DNA of 64,000 nt from Burkholderiaceae bacterium 16 (GTDB lineage Bacteria; Pseudomonadota; Gammaproteobacteria; Burkholderiales; Burkholderiaceae). Location of the stretch: the NCBI GenBank assembly GCA_000955785.1, contig JYOD01000015.1, positions 45,142 through 109,141 of the forward strand. The letters are read 5' to 3'. Below the pieces are notes generated by a model. The model was given only the letters and a program-made list of their open reading frames with translations, was not told the DNA's origin and made no database searches. Both the position numbers and the translations under genes were made by a program. Positions 34,461-42,775 of this stretch are shown here, piece by piece; the stretch's first letter is position 1, and every line of letters starts with the position of its first letter.

Positions 34461-37316
34461 TTGAATACACGAAACGAAATTGATTTCGGCACGCCGGCCA
34501 GCGATTCGCAACAGCAGGTCACCCTTGAGATCGACGGCGTCGACGTCACCGTGCCCGCCGGCACCTCGCTGATGCGGGCCGCCGTGCAGGCGGGCGTGAA
34601 CGTGCCCAAGCTGTGCGCCACCGACAGCCTCAAGTCCTTCGGCTCGTGCCGTCTGTGCCTGGTCGAAATCGAAGGCCGGCGCGGTTTCCCGGCCTCGTGC
34701 ACGACGCCGGCCGAAGCCGGCATGAAGGTGAAGACGCAGACCGACAAGCTGGCCGACCTGCGCCGTGGCGTGATGGAGCTGTATATCTCCGATCACCCGC
34801 TCGACTGCCTGACCTGCCCCACCAACGGCAACTGCGAACTGCAGGACATGGCCGGCGTGGTGGGCCTGCGGGAAGTGCGCTACGGCTACGACGGCGCCAA
34901 CCACCGTGCCGAGGCCAAGGACGAATCCAATCCGTACTTCACCTACGATCCCTCCAAGTGCATCGTGTGCAACCGCTGCGTGCGCGCCTGCGAGGAGACC
35001 CAGGGCACCTTCGCGCTCACCATCAGCGGCCGCGGCTTCGACTCGCGCGTGACGGCGGGGCAGGGCGACAGCTTCATGGATTCCGACTGCGTGTCGTGCG
35101 GTGCCTGCGTGCAGGCCTGCCCCACCGCCACGCTGGCCGAAACTTCCATCATCCGCATGGGGCAGCCCGAGCACAGCAAGGTCACCACCTGCGCCTACTG
35201 CGGCGTGGGCTGCGCCTTCAAGGCGGAGATGAAGGGCAATGAAGTGGTGCGCATGGTGCCGTACAAGAACGGCCAGGCCAACGAGGGCCACTCGTGCGTG
35301 AAGGGCCGTTTCGCCTTTGGCTACGCGACCCACAAGGACCGCATCCTGAACCCGATGATACGCGCCAGGATCACCGACCCGTGGCGCGAAGTGTCGTGGG
35401 AAGAGGCGATCAGCCATGCGGCCTCCGAGTTCAAGCGCATCCAGGCCAGGCATGGCCGCGACTCCATCGGCGGCATCGTGTCCTCGCGCTGTACCAACGA
35501 GGAAGGCTACCTGGTGCAAAAGCTGGTGCGCGCCGCCTTCGGCAACAACAACGTCGATACCTGCGCGCGGGTTTGCCACTCGCCCACCGGCTACGGCCTC
35601 AAGCAGACGCTGGGCGAATCGGCCGGCACGCAGACTTTCCGCTCGGTGGAGAAGGCCGACGTCATCATGGTGATGGGCGCCAACCCCACCGATGGCCATC
35701 CGGTGTTTGCCTCGCGCATGAAAAAGCGCCTGCGCGCCGGCGCCAGGCTGATCGTGATCGATCCGCGCCGCATCGACCTGGTCGACTCGCCCCACGTGCG
35801 CGCCGACTTCCACCTGCAACTGCGCCCCGGCACCAATGTCGCCGTCGTGACCTCGATGGCGCACGTGATCGTGAGCGAAGGCCTGATGGCCGAATCGTTT
35901 ATCGCCGAGCGTTGCGAGGACCGTGCCTTCCAGCAATGGCGCGACTTCGTCATGCTGCCGGAGAACTCGCCGGAAGCCATGGCCGGGATTACCGGCATCC
36001 CCGCCGAACAACTGCGCGGCGCGGCGCGCCTGTATGCCACCGGCGGCAACGCCGCGATCTATTACGGCCTGGGCGTGACCGAACACGCGCAGGGCTCCAC
36101 CACCGTGATGGGCATCGCCAACCTGGCCATGTGCACCGGCAATATCGGCCGCGAAGGCGTGGGCGTGAATCCGCTGCGCGGCCAGAACAATGTGCAGGGC
36201 TCGTGCGATATCGGCTCCTTCCCGCACGAGCTTCCGGGCTACCGCCATGTATCGGACTCCACCACGCGCGGCCTGTTCGAGTCCGCCTGGAACGTGGAGA
36301 TCAGCCCGGAGCCGGGCCTGCGCATTCCCAACATGTTCGAGGCCGCGCTGTCGGGCAGCTTCATGGGCCTGTACTGCCAGGGCGAGGACATCGTGCAGTC
36401 CGACCCGAATACGCAGCACGTGGCAGCCGCGCTGTCGTCGATGGAGTGCATCGTGGTGCAGGACATCTTCCTCAACGAGACCGCCAAGTACGCGCACGTG
36501 TTCCTGCCGGGCTCGTCCTTCCTGGAAAAGGACGGCACCTTCACCAACGCCGAACGCCGCATCTCGCGCGTGCGCAAAGTGATGCCGCCCAAGGCGCGCT
36601 ATGCCGACTGGGAAGCCACCGTGCTGCTGTCCAACGCGCTGGGCTATCCGATGGACTACAAGCATCCGTCCGAGATCATGGACGAGATCGCGCGGCTGAC
36701 CCCCACCTTCAGTGGCGTCAGCTACCAGCGCCTGGAGGAACTCGGCAGCATCCAGTGGCCGTGCAACGACGCTGCGCCCGAGGGCACGCCCACCATGCAT
36801 ATCGACGCATTCGTGCGCGGCAAGGGCAAGTTCATCATCACGCGCTACGTGCCCACCGCCGAGCGGGTGAATCGCAAGTTCCCGCTGATCCTCACCACGG
36901 GCCGCATCCTGTCGCAGTACAACGTGGGCGCGCAGACGCGGCGCACTGACAACGTGATGTGGCACGACGAGGACCGGCTGGAGATCCATCCGCACGACGC
37001 CGAGGAACGCGGCATCAAGGACGGGGACTGGGTTGGCGTGCAAAGCCGCGCGGGCGAAACGGTGCTGCGCGCCATCGTCAGCGAGCGCATGCAGCCGGGC
37101 GTGGTCTATACCACCTTCCACTTCCCCGAGTCCGGCGCCAACGTGATCACCACCGACAACTCGGACTGGGCCACAAACTGCCCCGAGTACAAGGTCACCG
37201 CGGTGCAGGTGCTGCCGGTGGCGCAGCCGTCGGAATGGCAGCGGCAGTACCGCGACTTCCACGAGCAGCAGATGCAGTTGCTGCAGGCGGCCAGCGCCGA
37301 GGCAGGGCCGGCATGA
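34461..37316 (+). CDS. fdsA: formate dehydrogenase alpha subunit (Mo-bisPGD)
   Basis: 951-aa catalytic subunit oxidising formate to CO2. [2Fe-2S] Cys 52, 63, 66, 80; His-Cys cluster H112, C116, C119, C125; two [4Fe-4S] sets C167/170/173/177 and C210/213/216/220; a fourth set C244/247/251/279 in the molybdopterin domain. Cys372 in CARVCHSPTG is the Mo ligand; it is Cys, not selenocysteine. The start is read as TTG 34461 with GGAG 6 nt upstream; no ATG gives the family N-terminus. It follows fdsB by 88 nt and overlaps fdsC by 4 nt. Confidence 0.96.
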   Translation: MNTRNEIDFGTPASDSQQQVTLEIDGVDVTVPAGTSLMRAAVQAGVNVPKLCATDSLKSFGSCRLCLVEIEGRRGFPASCTTPAEAGMKVKTQTDKLADLRRGVMELYISDHPLDCLTCPTNGNCELQDMAGVVGLREVRYGYDGANHRAEAKDESNPYFTYDPSKCIVCNRCVRACEETQGTFALTISGRGFDSRVTAGQGDSFMDSDCVSCGACVQACPTATLAETSIIRMGQPEHSKVTTCAYCGVGCAFKAEMKGNEVVRMVPYKNGQANEGHSCVKGRFAFGYATHKDRILNPMIRARITDPWREVSWEEAISHAASEFKRIQARHGRDSIGGIVSSRCTNEEGYLVQKLVRAAFGNNNVDTCARVCHSPTGYGLKQTLGESAGTQTFRSVEKADVIMVMGANPTDGHPVFASRMKKRLRAGARLIVIDPRRIDLVDSPHVRADFHLQLRPGTNVAVVTSMAHVIVSEGLMAESFIAERCEDRAFQQWRDFVMLPENSPEAMAGITGIPAEQLRGAARLYATGGNAAIYYGLGVTEHAQGSTTVMGIANLAMCTGNIGREGVGVNPLRGQNNVQGSCDIGSFPHELPGYRHVSDSTTRGLFESAWNVEISPEPGLRIPNMFEAALSGSFMGLYCQGEDIVQSDPNTQHVAAALSSMECIVVQDIFLNETAKYAHVFLPGSSFLEKDGTFTNAERRISRVRKVMPPKARYADWEATVLLSNALGYPMDYKHPSEIMDEIARLTPTFSGVSYQRLEELGSIQWPCNDAAPEGTPTMHIDAFVRGKGKFIITRYVPTAERVNRKFPLILTTGRILSQYNVGAQTRRTDNVMWHDEDRLEIHPHDAEERGIKDGDWVGVQSRAGETVLRAIVSERMQPGVVYTTFHFPESGANVITTDNSDWATNCPEYKVTAVQVLPVAQPSEWQRQYRDFHEQQMQLLQAASAEAGPA

Positions 37317-38185
37317 CGGCCTGCGAACTCGCCATGGCCAGGCCCGATGCGGTGGCGCTTTTCACCGATGCCGAGCCGCCTACGCACAGCACCTTCGCCG
37401 TCAATCGCTGCCGCCTGGGCGAGCTGGCGCTGGAGGACGACGAGATCGCCGAGGAGGTGCCGGTCGCGCTCGAGTACAACGGCATCTCGCATGCGGTCAT
37501 GCTGGCCTCGCCGGCCGATCTCGAAGACTTCGCGTTGGGCTTCAGCCTGAGCGAAGGGCTGGTGGCCAGTCCGCGCGATGTTTATGAGATTGAGACCGAG
37601 GTCCGTCCCGAGGGTATCGCGGTGCAGTTGCGCATTGCGGCGGAAGCCTTCGCCGCGCTCAAGGATCGGCGCCGCGCCATGGCGGGCCGCACCGGCTGCG
37701 GGCTGTGCGGCACGGAATCGCTGCAGGAAGTCATGCGCGCGCCGGCGCCGGTCAGCAGCAGCGCGAGCTTCAGCGACGCGGTGCTGTACGCCGCGTTCGG
37801 ACAGTTGCAGACGCGCCAGGAACTACTGCGCCATACCGGCTCCACGCACGCCGCCGCCTGGCTGCGCGCTGATGGCCAGGTAGCATTGGTCCGCGAAGAC
37901 GTGGGCCGCCACAACGCGCTTGATAAACTGATTGGCGCGCTCGCACGCACCGGCGAGGACCGCTCGCGCGGCGCCGTGCTGGTCACCAGTCGCGCCAGCT
38001 ACGAAATGGTGCTGAAGACCGCCAGTGCCGGCGTTGGCGTGCTGGCCGCCGTCTCAGGCCCGACCGCGCTGGCGGTGCGCCTGGCGCTCGATGCCGGCGT
38101 CACGCTGGCCGGCTTTGTGCGCGCTGGCCGCCACGTAGTCTACTCTCACCCCCAACGTTTGCACAGCAGGACGGAACAGGCATGA
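37313..38185 (+). CDS. fdsC: formate dehydrogenase sulfurtransferase FdsC (FdhD family)
   Basis: 290-aa FdhD-family protein that binds Mo-bisPGD and delivers sulfur for the active-site ligand, required for formate dehydrogenase activity. The Cys pair is CGLC (Cys129, Cys132) in TGCGLCGTESL. VGRHNALDKLIGA and TSRASYEMVLKTA are family blocks. It starts inside the fdsA stop and overlaps fdsD, so expression is coupled. Confidence 0.95.
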   Translation: MTACELAMARPDAVALFTDAEPPTHSTFAVNRCRLGELALEDDEIAEEVPVALEYNGISHAVMLASPADLEDFALGFSLSEGLVASPRDVYEIETEVRPEGIAVQLRIAAEAFAALKDRRRAMAGRTGCGLCGTESLQEVMRAPAPVSSSASFSDAVLYAAFGQLQTRQELLRHTGSTHAAAWLRADGQVALVREDVGRHNALDKLIGALARTGEDRSRGAVLVTSRASYEMVLKTASAGVGVLAAVSGPTALAVRLALDAGVTLAGFVRAGRHVVYSHPQRLHSRTEQA

Positions 38186-38406
38186 ACTCCGACAACCTTG
38201 TCAAGATGGCGAACCAGATCGGCACCTTCTTCGAGGCCATGCCGGACCGCGAGGAAGCGGTGGCGGATATCGCCAGCCATATCAAGCGCTTCTGGGAGCC
38301 GCGCATGCGGCGCGCGTTGCTGGCGCGGATGGACAGTGGTGGAGACGCGGGGCTGGACGAGATTGTCCTGCTGGCGGTGACTCGGCATCGGGGGGTGTTG
38401 GAGTGA
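38182..38406 (+). CDS. fdsD: formate dehydrogenase delta subunit FdsD
   Basis: 74-aa small helical protein. VKMANQIGTFFEAMP, VADIASHIKRFWEPRMR and a final helix are typical of the delta subunit, needed for assembly or activity in C. necator and Rhodobacter. It overlaps fdsC by 4 nt. Its last 60 nt turn unusually G-rich with GGG-type codons compared with the start, and a repeat cluster begins right after it. Confidence 0.93.
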   Translation: MNSDNLVKMANQIGTFFEAMPDREEAVADIASHIKRFWEPRMRRALLARMDSGGDAGLDEIVLLAVTRHRGVLE

Positions 38407-38424
38407 TGGGGGGAGGTTGTTGGG

Positions 38425-38466
38425 GGTGGTCGCTGTTTGTTTGAGCGGTGGTGGTTATTGCACCCA
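38425..38466 (+). repeat. dispersed intergenic repeat core, copy 1
   Basis: A unit of about 42 bp beginning GGTGGTCGCTGTTTG, with TTGAGCGG in the middle and ending ATTGCACCCA. One base of the T-run is changed compared with copies 2-4. Confidence 0.8.
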
Positions 38467-38492
38467 ACAGCCATACGACATCGCCCTGCTGG

Positions 38493-38535
38493 GGTGGTCG
38501 CTGTTTTTTTGAGCGGTGGTGGCATGTTGCACCCA
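38493..38535 (+). repeat. dispersed intergenic repeat core, copy 2
   Basis: The same unit (GGTGGTCGCTGTTTTTTTGA at the left, TTGCACCCA at the right), 68 bp after copy 1. The segment between copies 1 and 2 (ATACGACATCGCCCTGCTGG) also recurs after copy 2. Confidence 0.8.
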
Positions 38536-38670
38536 AAGGAATACGACATCCCCCTGCGGGGGCTGCCGTACGCCCTTGGGTGCAAAAACCATCGCCGCTC
38601 AAAAAAACAGCGACCAACCCCACGCGAGCAGAGCAATAGGGCTCCCGGATACCGGTGGTTTCGTCGTACG
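38532..38670 (-). repeat. 139-bp long repeat, left copy (inverted relative to 63841)
   Basis: The reverse complement of this stretch is nearly identical to 63841-63979. It includes core copy 3 (38577-38619, minus orientation), a GC palindrome CCCCCTGCGGGGG, and a distal arm through ACCGGTGGTTTCGTCGTACG. It is bounded by fdsD and the convergent GT51 gene. Confidence 0.85.
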
Positions 38671-38770
38671 CCCAGCGCGCAGGCGGACTCCCGCCGGTAC
38701 CGGTTTGACCGGCCACAAACCTGCCAGCTTCCGGGCTATGCAGCCCCGACCCAAAACACCAATCCATCAC

Positions 38771-39466
38771 CTACTTCAACCTCAACGGCTCCAACAACGC
38801 CGCATCATATTCCCCTCTCCCAATCCTCCCCAACTCCATCATCCGCAACAAGATATAAGCCTGCCGCTGCCGCGCCCGCCGGGGATTCACCACCGGATTA
38901 TTCGCCGAAGGCGCCTTGGGCAACCCGGCCAGCATCGCGCATTCGGCCAGCGTCAGCTCCGCCACCGGCTTGCCAAAGTAGGTCTCGGCCGCCTCGGCAA
39001 AACCATAAGCTCCCTGCCCAAGGTACACCTTGTTCATATAGACCTCGAGGATCTCGTCCTTGCTCAAGGCATGCTCGATGCGATAGGCCAGCAGCACCTC
39101 ATACAGCTTGCGCGTGTAGGTCTTCTCCCGCGAGAGAAAGAAATTGCGCGCCACCTGCATGGTGATCGTGGAAGCGCCCTGCGAAAGTTCATCCGACAAG
39201 TTGGCCACGCCGGCGCGTATCACGCCGACATAGTCGATGCCGTCATGCAGGTAGAAACGCTCGTCCTCGATGGCCACCACCGCCTGCGTAAGCTTGGGCG
39301 GTATCTCGCCGATGGGCACGTAGCCTGGCGAGTGGCGGAAAGCGGTGAGCGCGTCCAGCGTGGGCAGCTGGCGCTGAGCGACGAGCACGGCGAGCGTGCC
39401 GAGCAGGGCTGTGCCCAGTGTCAGCAGCAGCACCAGCTTGAGAAAATTCGACCAGAGACGTTCCAT
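38771..39466 (-). CDS. stand-alone peptidoglycan glycosyltransferase (GT51)
   Basis: 231-aa membrane-anchored transglycosylase: one N-terminal membrane segment (FLKLVLLLTLGTALLGTLAVLV) and a GT51 domain with AIEDERFYLHDGIDY (catalytic Glu), QGASTITMQVARN, RKLYEVLLAYRIE and EVYMNKVYLGQGAYG. The sequence resembles the glycosyltransferase half of class A PBP1a more than MtgA, and the protein ends where the transpeptidase would begin. The last codons become G/T-rich next to the repeat cluster. Confidence 0.88.
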   Translation of the reverse strand: MERLWSNFLKLVLLLTLGTALLGTLAVLVAQRQLPTLDALTAFRHSPGYVPIGEIPPKLTQAVVAIEDERFYLHDGIDYVGVIRAGVANLSDELSQGASTITMQVARNFFLSREKTYTRKLYEVLLAYRIEHALSKDEILEVYMNKVYLGQGAYGFAEAAETYFGKPVAELTLAECAMLAGLPKAPSANNPVVNPRRARQRQAYILLRMMELGRIGRGEYDAALLEPLRLK

Positions 39467-39513
39467 GGGCAGTATTGTGCCAGCACCGGGCCGGCACCAG
39501 CCCGGTGCCGGAA

Positions 39514-40566
39514 TCAGCCCGCCGGCAGCGTCACGCCCAGCTCCTTCGCCAGCGTCTCCAGGTTGCGCCAGATCGCCGGGTTGACCTCCAGGTGCGTGGT
39601 GGTGAGCGCCCGGTTGGCGGCTTCGAACTCGCCGGGATATTGCACGCCGCCGAAGCCGGGAGCGGGTGGCGTGTCGTGCAGGTAATTGACGAACGCCTCC
39701 ACCTCGGCGCTCTGCCAGCTCAGCCCCAGGTCCAGTTCCGGATTCATCAGCACCGCGAACATATTGTTGGTGGCCACGCCGCCGCGCGGGTTTTCCGGCT
39801 GGATGGTGCCGCCGCCGGAGAGTACGCCAGCGAGCAGTTCGGCCACCACGCCCAGCGCATAGCCCTTGTGCCCGCCGAAGGGCAGCAGCGCGCCCGGATG
39901 CTTGCCAAACATGGTGGAGGCATCGGTGGTGGGGTTGCCGTCGGCATCAATGATGCTGTTTTCCGGCGCGGGCTCGCCCTTCTCCGCCAGCACGCGCGCC
40001 TTGTTGATGGCGATCGCGCTGGTGGCGATATCCACCACCAGCGGCGGGCGGCCGTTGGGCATGGGCCCGGCGAAGCACAGCGGGTTGGTGGTCAGCCGCG
40101 CCGCGCGGCCGCCATAGGGCGCCACCGCCGGCGCGCGGTTGATCACGTTGGTGAAGCTCAGCAGCACGAAGCGTTCCTTCGCCACCATCTCGCCGAAGTG
40201 GCCCATGCGGCCGAGATGGTGCGAGCGGCGCAGCGTGACGATGCAGTGGCCGTGCTGACGCACCCGTTCGATCGCGGTCTCGATGACGGTCTTGCCCACG
40301 TGCTGGCCGAAGCCGCCGTTGCCGTCGAACACCAGCAGGCTGCCGCGGTCGAGCACGCATTCGGCGCGGCCGGCGGGGTTGACGTTGCCGCCGGCGAGCG
40401 AGCGCCGGTAGTTGGGCAGGATCGACAGGCCGTGGCTGGTATAGCCGCAGCGGTCGGCTTCGACTAGGTGTTCGGCCACGTCGTCGGCGATATCGGCCGG
40501 CACGCCCTGCGCTGCCAGCAGGTCGCGGGCGAGCTGGAGGGCGGATTGCAGTGTGATTTTCGTCAT
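39514..40566 (-). CDS. malate/L-lactate dehydrogenase-family oxidoreductase
   Basis: 350-aa NAD(P)-dependent dehydrogenase of the Ldh_2 family, unrelated to classical LDH/MDH. Markers: ADRCGYTSHGLSILPNY, RRSHHLGRMGHFGEM, TTNPLCFAGP and LPFGGHKGYALGVVAELL. Substrates in this family include malate, lactate, ureidoglycolate, sulfolactate and delta-1-piperideine-2-carboxylate. It is 13 bp downstream of a DASS carboxylate transporter, so a dicarboxylate substrate such as malate fits best. Confidence 0.9.
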   Translation of the reverse strand: MTKITLQSALQLARDLLAAQGVPADIADDVAEHLVEADRCGYTSHGLSILPNYRRSLAGGNVNPAGRAECVLDRGSLLVFDGNGGFGQHVGKTVIETAIERVRQHGHCIVTLRRSHHLGRMGHFGEMVAKERFVLLSFTNVINRAPAVAPYGGRAARLTTNPLCFAGPMPNGRPPLVVDIATSAIAINKARVLAEKGEPAPENSIIDADGNPTTDASTMFGKHPGALLPFGGHKGYALGVVAELLAGVLSGGGTIQPENPRGGVATNNMFAVLMNPELDLGLSWQSAEVEAFVNYLHDTPPAPGFGGVQYPGEFEAANRALTTTHLEVNPAIWRNLETLAKELGVTLPAG

Positions 40567-40579
40567 GCGTTCTGTCTCT

Positions 40580-42106
40580 TCAGATCCAGCCCAGCCAGCG
40601 CCAGTAGGTGGCGGCGAACAGCAGCATCATGGCGTAGCCGATCAGCGTGACGGGAATGCCGACCCTGGCGAACTGCTTGCCGTTGAAGGTGTCGGTGCCC
40701 AGGCACACCATGTTCTGCGGCGCGTTGATCGGAAGGATAAAGCCGAAGCTCACGGTGAAGCCGAGCAGCATCGTCAGCCCGATCTTGTTGATATCGCCCG
40801 GCAGCGTCTGCAGCACCGAGATCAGGATCGGCAGCAGCGCGGCGGTGAGCGCGGTGGCGCTGGCAAAGCCCAGGTGAATCAGGATCAGGAAGGCCGCAAG
40901 GATCGCGAACACCAGGATCGGCCCCTGCGTGGCTAGCCCGGAGTGCGTCACCACGAACTTGCCCAGCCATTGTCCGGCCTGGGTGGTGAGCAGCGCGGTG
41001 CCCAGGCTGATGCCCACGCCGAACACGATCAGCGTGCCCCACGGCGTGCGCTGCTGCATGGTCTTCCAGTCCATCACGCCGATGCGCGGCATCATCAGGA
41101 TCACCAGGCCGACGAAGGTGACGGTGGCGGTGTCGAACTGATGCAGCTTGCCTTCCGTGGCCCAGAACAGGAGCAGCCCGATGGACACCGCGGCGAGCCG
41201 CTTCTGCGGGCCGGTCATCGGGCCCAGCCCGGCTAGTTCCTTTTGCACGGCCTCCTTGCCGCCGGGGATGGCTTCGGTCTCGGCCGGCAGCAGGAAGCGC
41301 ACCAGGAAATACAGCACCACCGACATCGCGACGGCCCACGGCGCCCCGGCGATCAGCCATTGCAGCCAGGTGATGCGCTCGCCCAGCAGCTTGTCCATGA
41401 AGCCCACCGTCAGCAGGTTCTGCGCGGCGGCGGTCTGGATGCCGACGTTCCAGATGCTGGTGGCCATGGCCACCGTGATCATGATGCCGGCGGCGATGTT
41501 CGATTTCTTGTCGACCCCGAAGGCCGCGATGATGCCCATCATGATCGGCACCACGCAGGCGCTGCGCGCGGTGGCGCTCGGCACCACCAGCGACAGCAGG
41601 ATGGTCACCGCGATGCTGCCGATCAGGATGCGCCGGGTGCTGGTGCCGATGGCCGACAGCGTCACCAGCGCGATGCGCCGGTCGAGCCCGGTCACCGTCA
41701 TGGCCGCCGAGATGAACAGCGCGGCGGCAACCAGCGCCAGCGCGGTATTGGAGAAGCCGGCCAGCGCCATGCCGAGGGCACGCGATGTGCCGTATTGCGT
41801 GGACGGGTCCGTCACCGTGGGCGCGAAGCCGATCAGCGCGGCCATCAGCGACGTGATCATGATGGCGCTGGCTTCATAGGAGACCGCTTCGGTGATCCAC
41901 ACCACGATGGCGAAGGCGAGGATGGCCAGCATGCGATGCCCCGCCACCGGCAGGTCCGCGGGCAGCGGCAGGGCAAGGATGCCGATCAGCACCACGGCGG
42001 CGGCGTAGAGCCCCCACGGTGTCTGCTTCTTCGGCGTGGCTTGCGGTGTGGCAGGCGCGCCGGGGGCGGAGGGGACGGTCTGGGTCGGAGTGCGAGAGTC
42101 TGTCAT
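40580..42106 (-). CDS. DASS-family anion transporter (SLC13/CitT type)
   Basis: 508-aa inner-membrane transporter with about 12-13 segments of the divalent anion:sodium symporter family. Signature-like regions: SATARSACVVPIMMGI and NAPQNMVCLGT. The N-terminal 30 residues are Pro/Ala/Thr-rich and cytoplasmic. AGGGAAAGCG precedes the ATG. It forms a two-gene operon with the Ldh-family dehydrogenase: carboxylate uptake followed by oxidation. Confidence 0.9.
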   Translation of the reverse strand: MTDSRTPTQTVPSAPGAPATPQATPKKQTPWGLYAAAVVLIGILALPLPADLPVAGHRMLAILAFAIVVWITEAVSYEASAIMITSLMAALIGFAPTVTDPSTQYGTSRALGMALAGFSNTALALVAAALFISAAMTVTGLDRRIALVTLSAIGTSTRRILIGSIAVTILLSLVVPSATARSACVVPIMMGIIAAFGVDKKSNIAAGIMITVAMATSIWNVGIQTAAAQNLLTVGFMDKLLGERITWLQWLIAGAPWAVAMSVVLYFLVRFLLPAETEAIPGGKEAVQKELAGLGPMTGPQKRLAAVSIGLLLFWATEGKLHQFDTATVTFVGLVILMMPRIGVMDWKTMQQRTPWGTLIVFGVGISLGTALLTTQAGQWLGKFVVTHSGLATQGPILVFAILAAFLILIHLGFASATALTAALLPILISVLQTLPGDINKIGLTMLLGFTVSFGFILPINAPQNMVCLGTDTFNGKQFARVGIPVTLIGYAMMLLFAATYWRWLGWI

Positions 42107-42394
42107 CGCTTTCCCTTGGTTTGTCTTGTTGGTCGTTGGCTCAACACGGGATGGCGGACGTCACGCACGGGCAAGAATGCTAGCCGGTGACTGGCTTGAT
42201 GGCGGCGTCGTTCGTTCGGTCTTCCGTGAAGACTGGCGGATGCGCAGGCCGGCTTTTGACCGGGTTGCAGCGTTCGACATGGGGAAATTATCGTGCCGGC
42301 CGACAGCGTATGTCGAGGTCGGATCACGGCGCGCATGATCAGGATCAAGGAGAGAGCTCGCGCCGGGAAATTACCGTGTGCCGTGGGGTCCTAC

Positions 42395-42470
42395 TTTCAG
42401 ATCGTTGCAGTACAAGGGCAGCCGGGCGGTGTCCCGCGGGCGTAACGCTCGCCTGCGCGGTGATCTGAAA
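42395..42470 (+). promoter_or_regulatory. possible structured 5' leader before the RRM-like gene
   Basis: TTTCAGATC (42395-42403) and GATCTGAAA (42462-42470) are perfect 9-bp complements enclosing about 58 nt with internal GC-rich complements (GGGCGGTGTCCCGCGGGCG, AACGCTCGCC). The closing stem ends 6 nt before the ribosome site. It may be a cis-acting RNA element or an intramolecular target of the RRM protein. The rest of 42107-42394 shows no supported gene. Confidence 0.4.
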
Positions 42471-42486
42471 AAAAATGGAGCACATG

Positions 42487-42741
42487 ATGAAAGTTTTAGT
42501 GAGAGGGCTACGTGCCGGAGTCGACGCAGCCAGGCTGCGCGAAGCGCTGGCCGCTTACGTGAGCGTCAAGGACGTCGAGCTGATCCGCGAGGGCGATGGC
42601 TCACATCCCTGGGCCTGGGTCGACCTGGACCTGGACGATGTGGACCCGCTGAGCGTGTGGAAACTGGTGGCAATGCTCGATCGCCGTTATATTGCTGGCT
42701 GCCATACGCGCTGGCATGTGCCGGCCTATCGTGCGCGATGA
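42487..42741 (+). CDS. RRM-like small protein, paralogue 1
   Basis: 84-aa protein starting MKVLVRGLRAGVDAARLREA. Pattern KVLVRGL (RNP2-like) and WAWVDLD (RNP1 position) with helix-strand alternation suggests an RNA-recognition-motif-like fold. GGAG 42477-42480 best serves ATG 42487; ATG 42475 and 42484 are alternatives. It shares VRGL-hV-REGD-HPWAWV-LD-D and DR-Y-AG--RW--PA with the gene at 49487. RNA binding is inferred. Confidence 0.7.
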   Translation: MKVLVRGLRAGVDAARLREALAAYVSVKDVELIREGDGSHPWAWVDLDLDDVDPLSVWKLVAMLDRRYIAGCHTRWHVPAYRAR

Positions 42742-42775
42742 GACGCGCGCAACCCAACCACAGGGCAGGGAAGCA

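Noticed and set aside
34422..37262. 946-codon minus-strand frame opposite fdsA
   Set aside because: Shadow of fdsA; low-complexity His/Ala/Gly composition and no family motif.
38437..39165. 242-codon plus-strand frame through the repeat cluster
   Set aside because: Made of repeat DNA and antisense of the GT51 gene; no ribosome site.
42187..42468. 93-codon frame upstream of the RRM-like gene
   Set aside because: No ribosome site, Arg/Ser-rich, overlaps the probable leader; no family seen.
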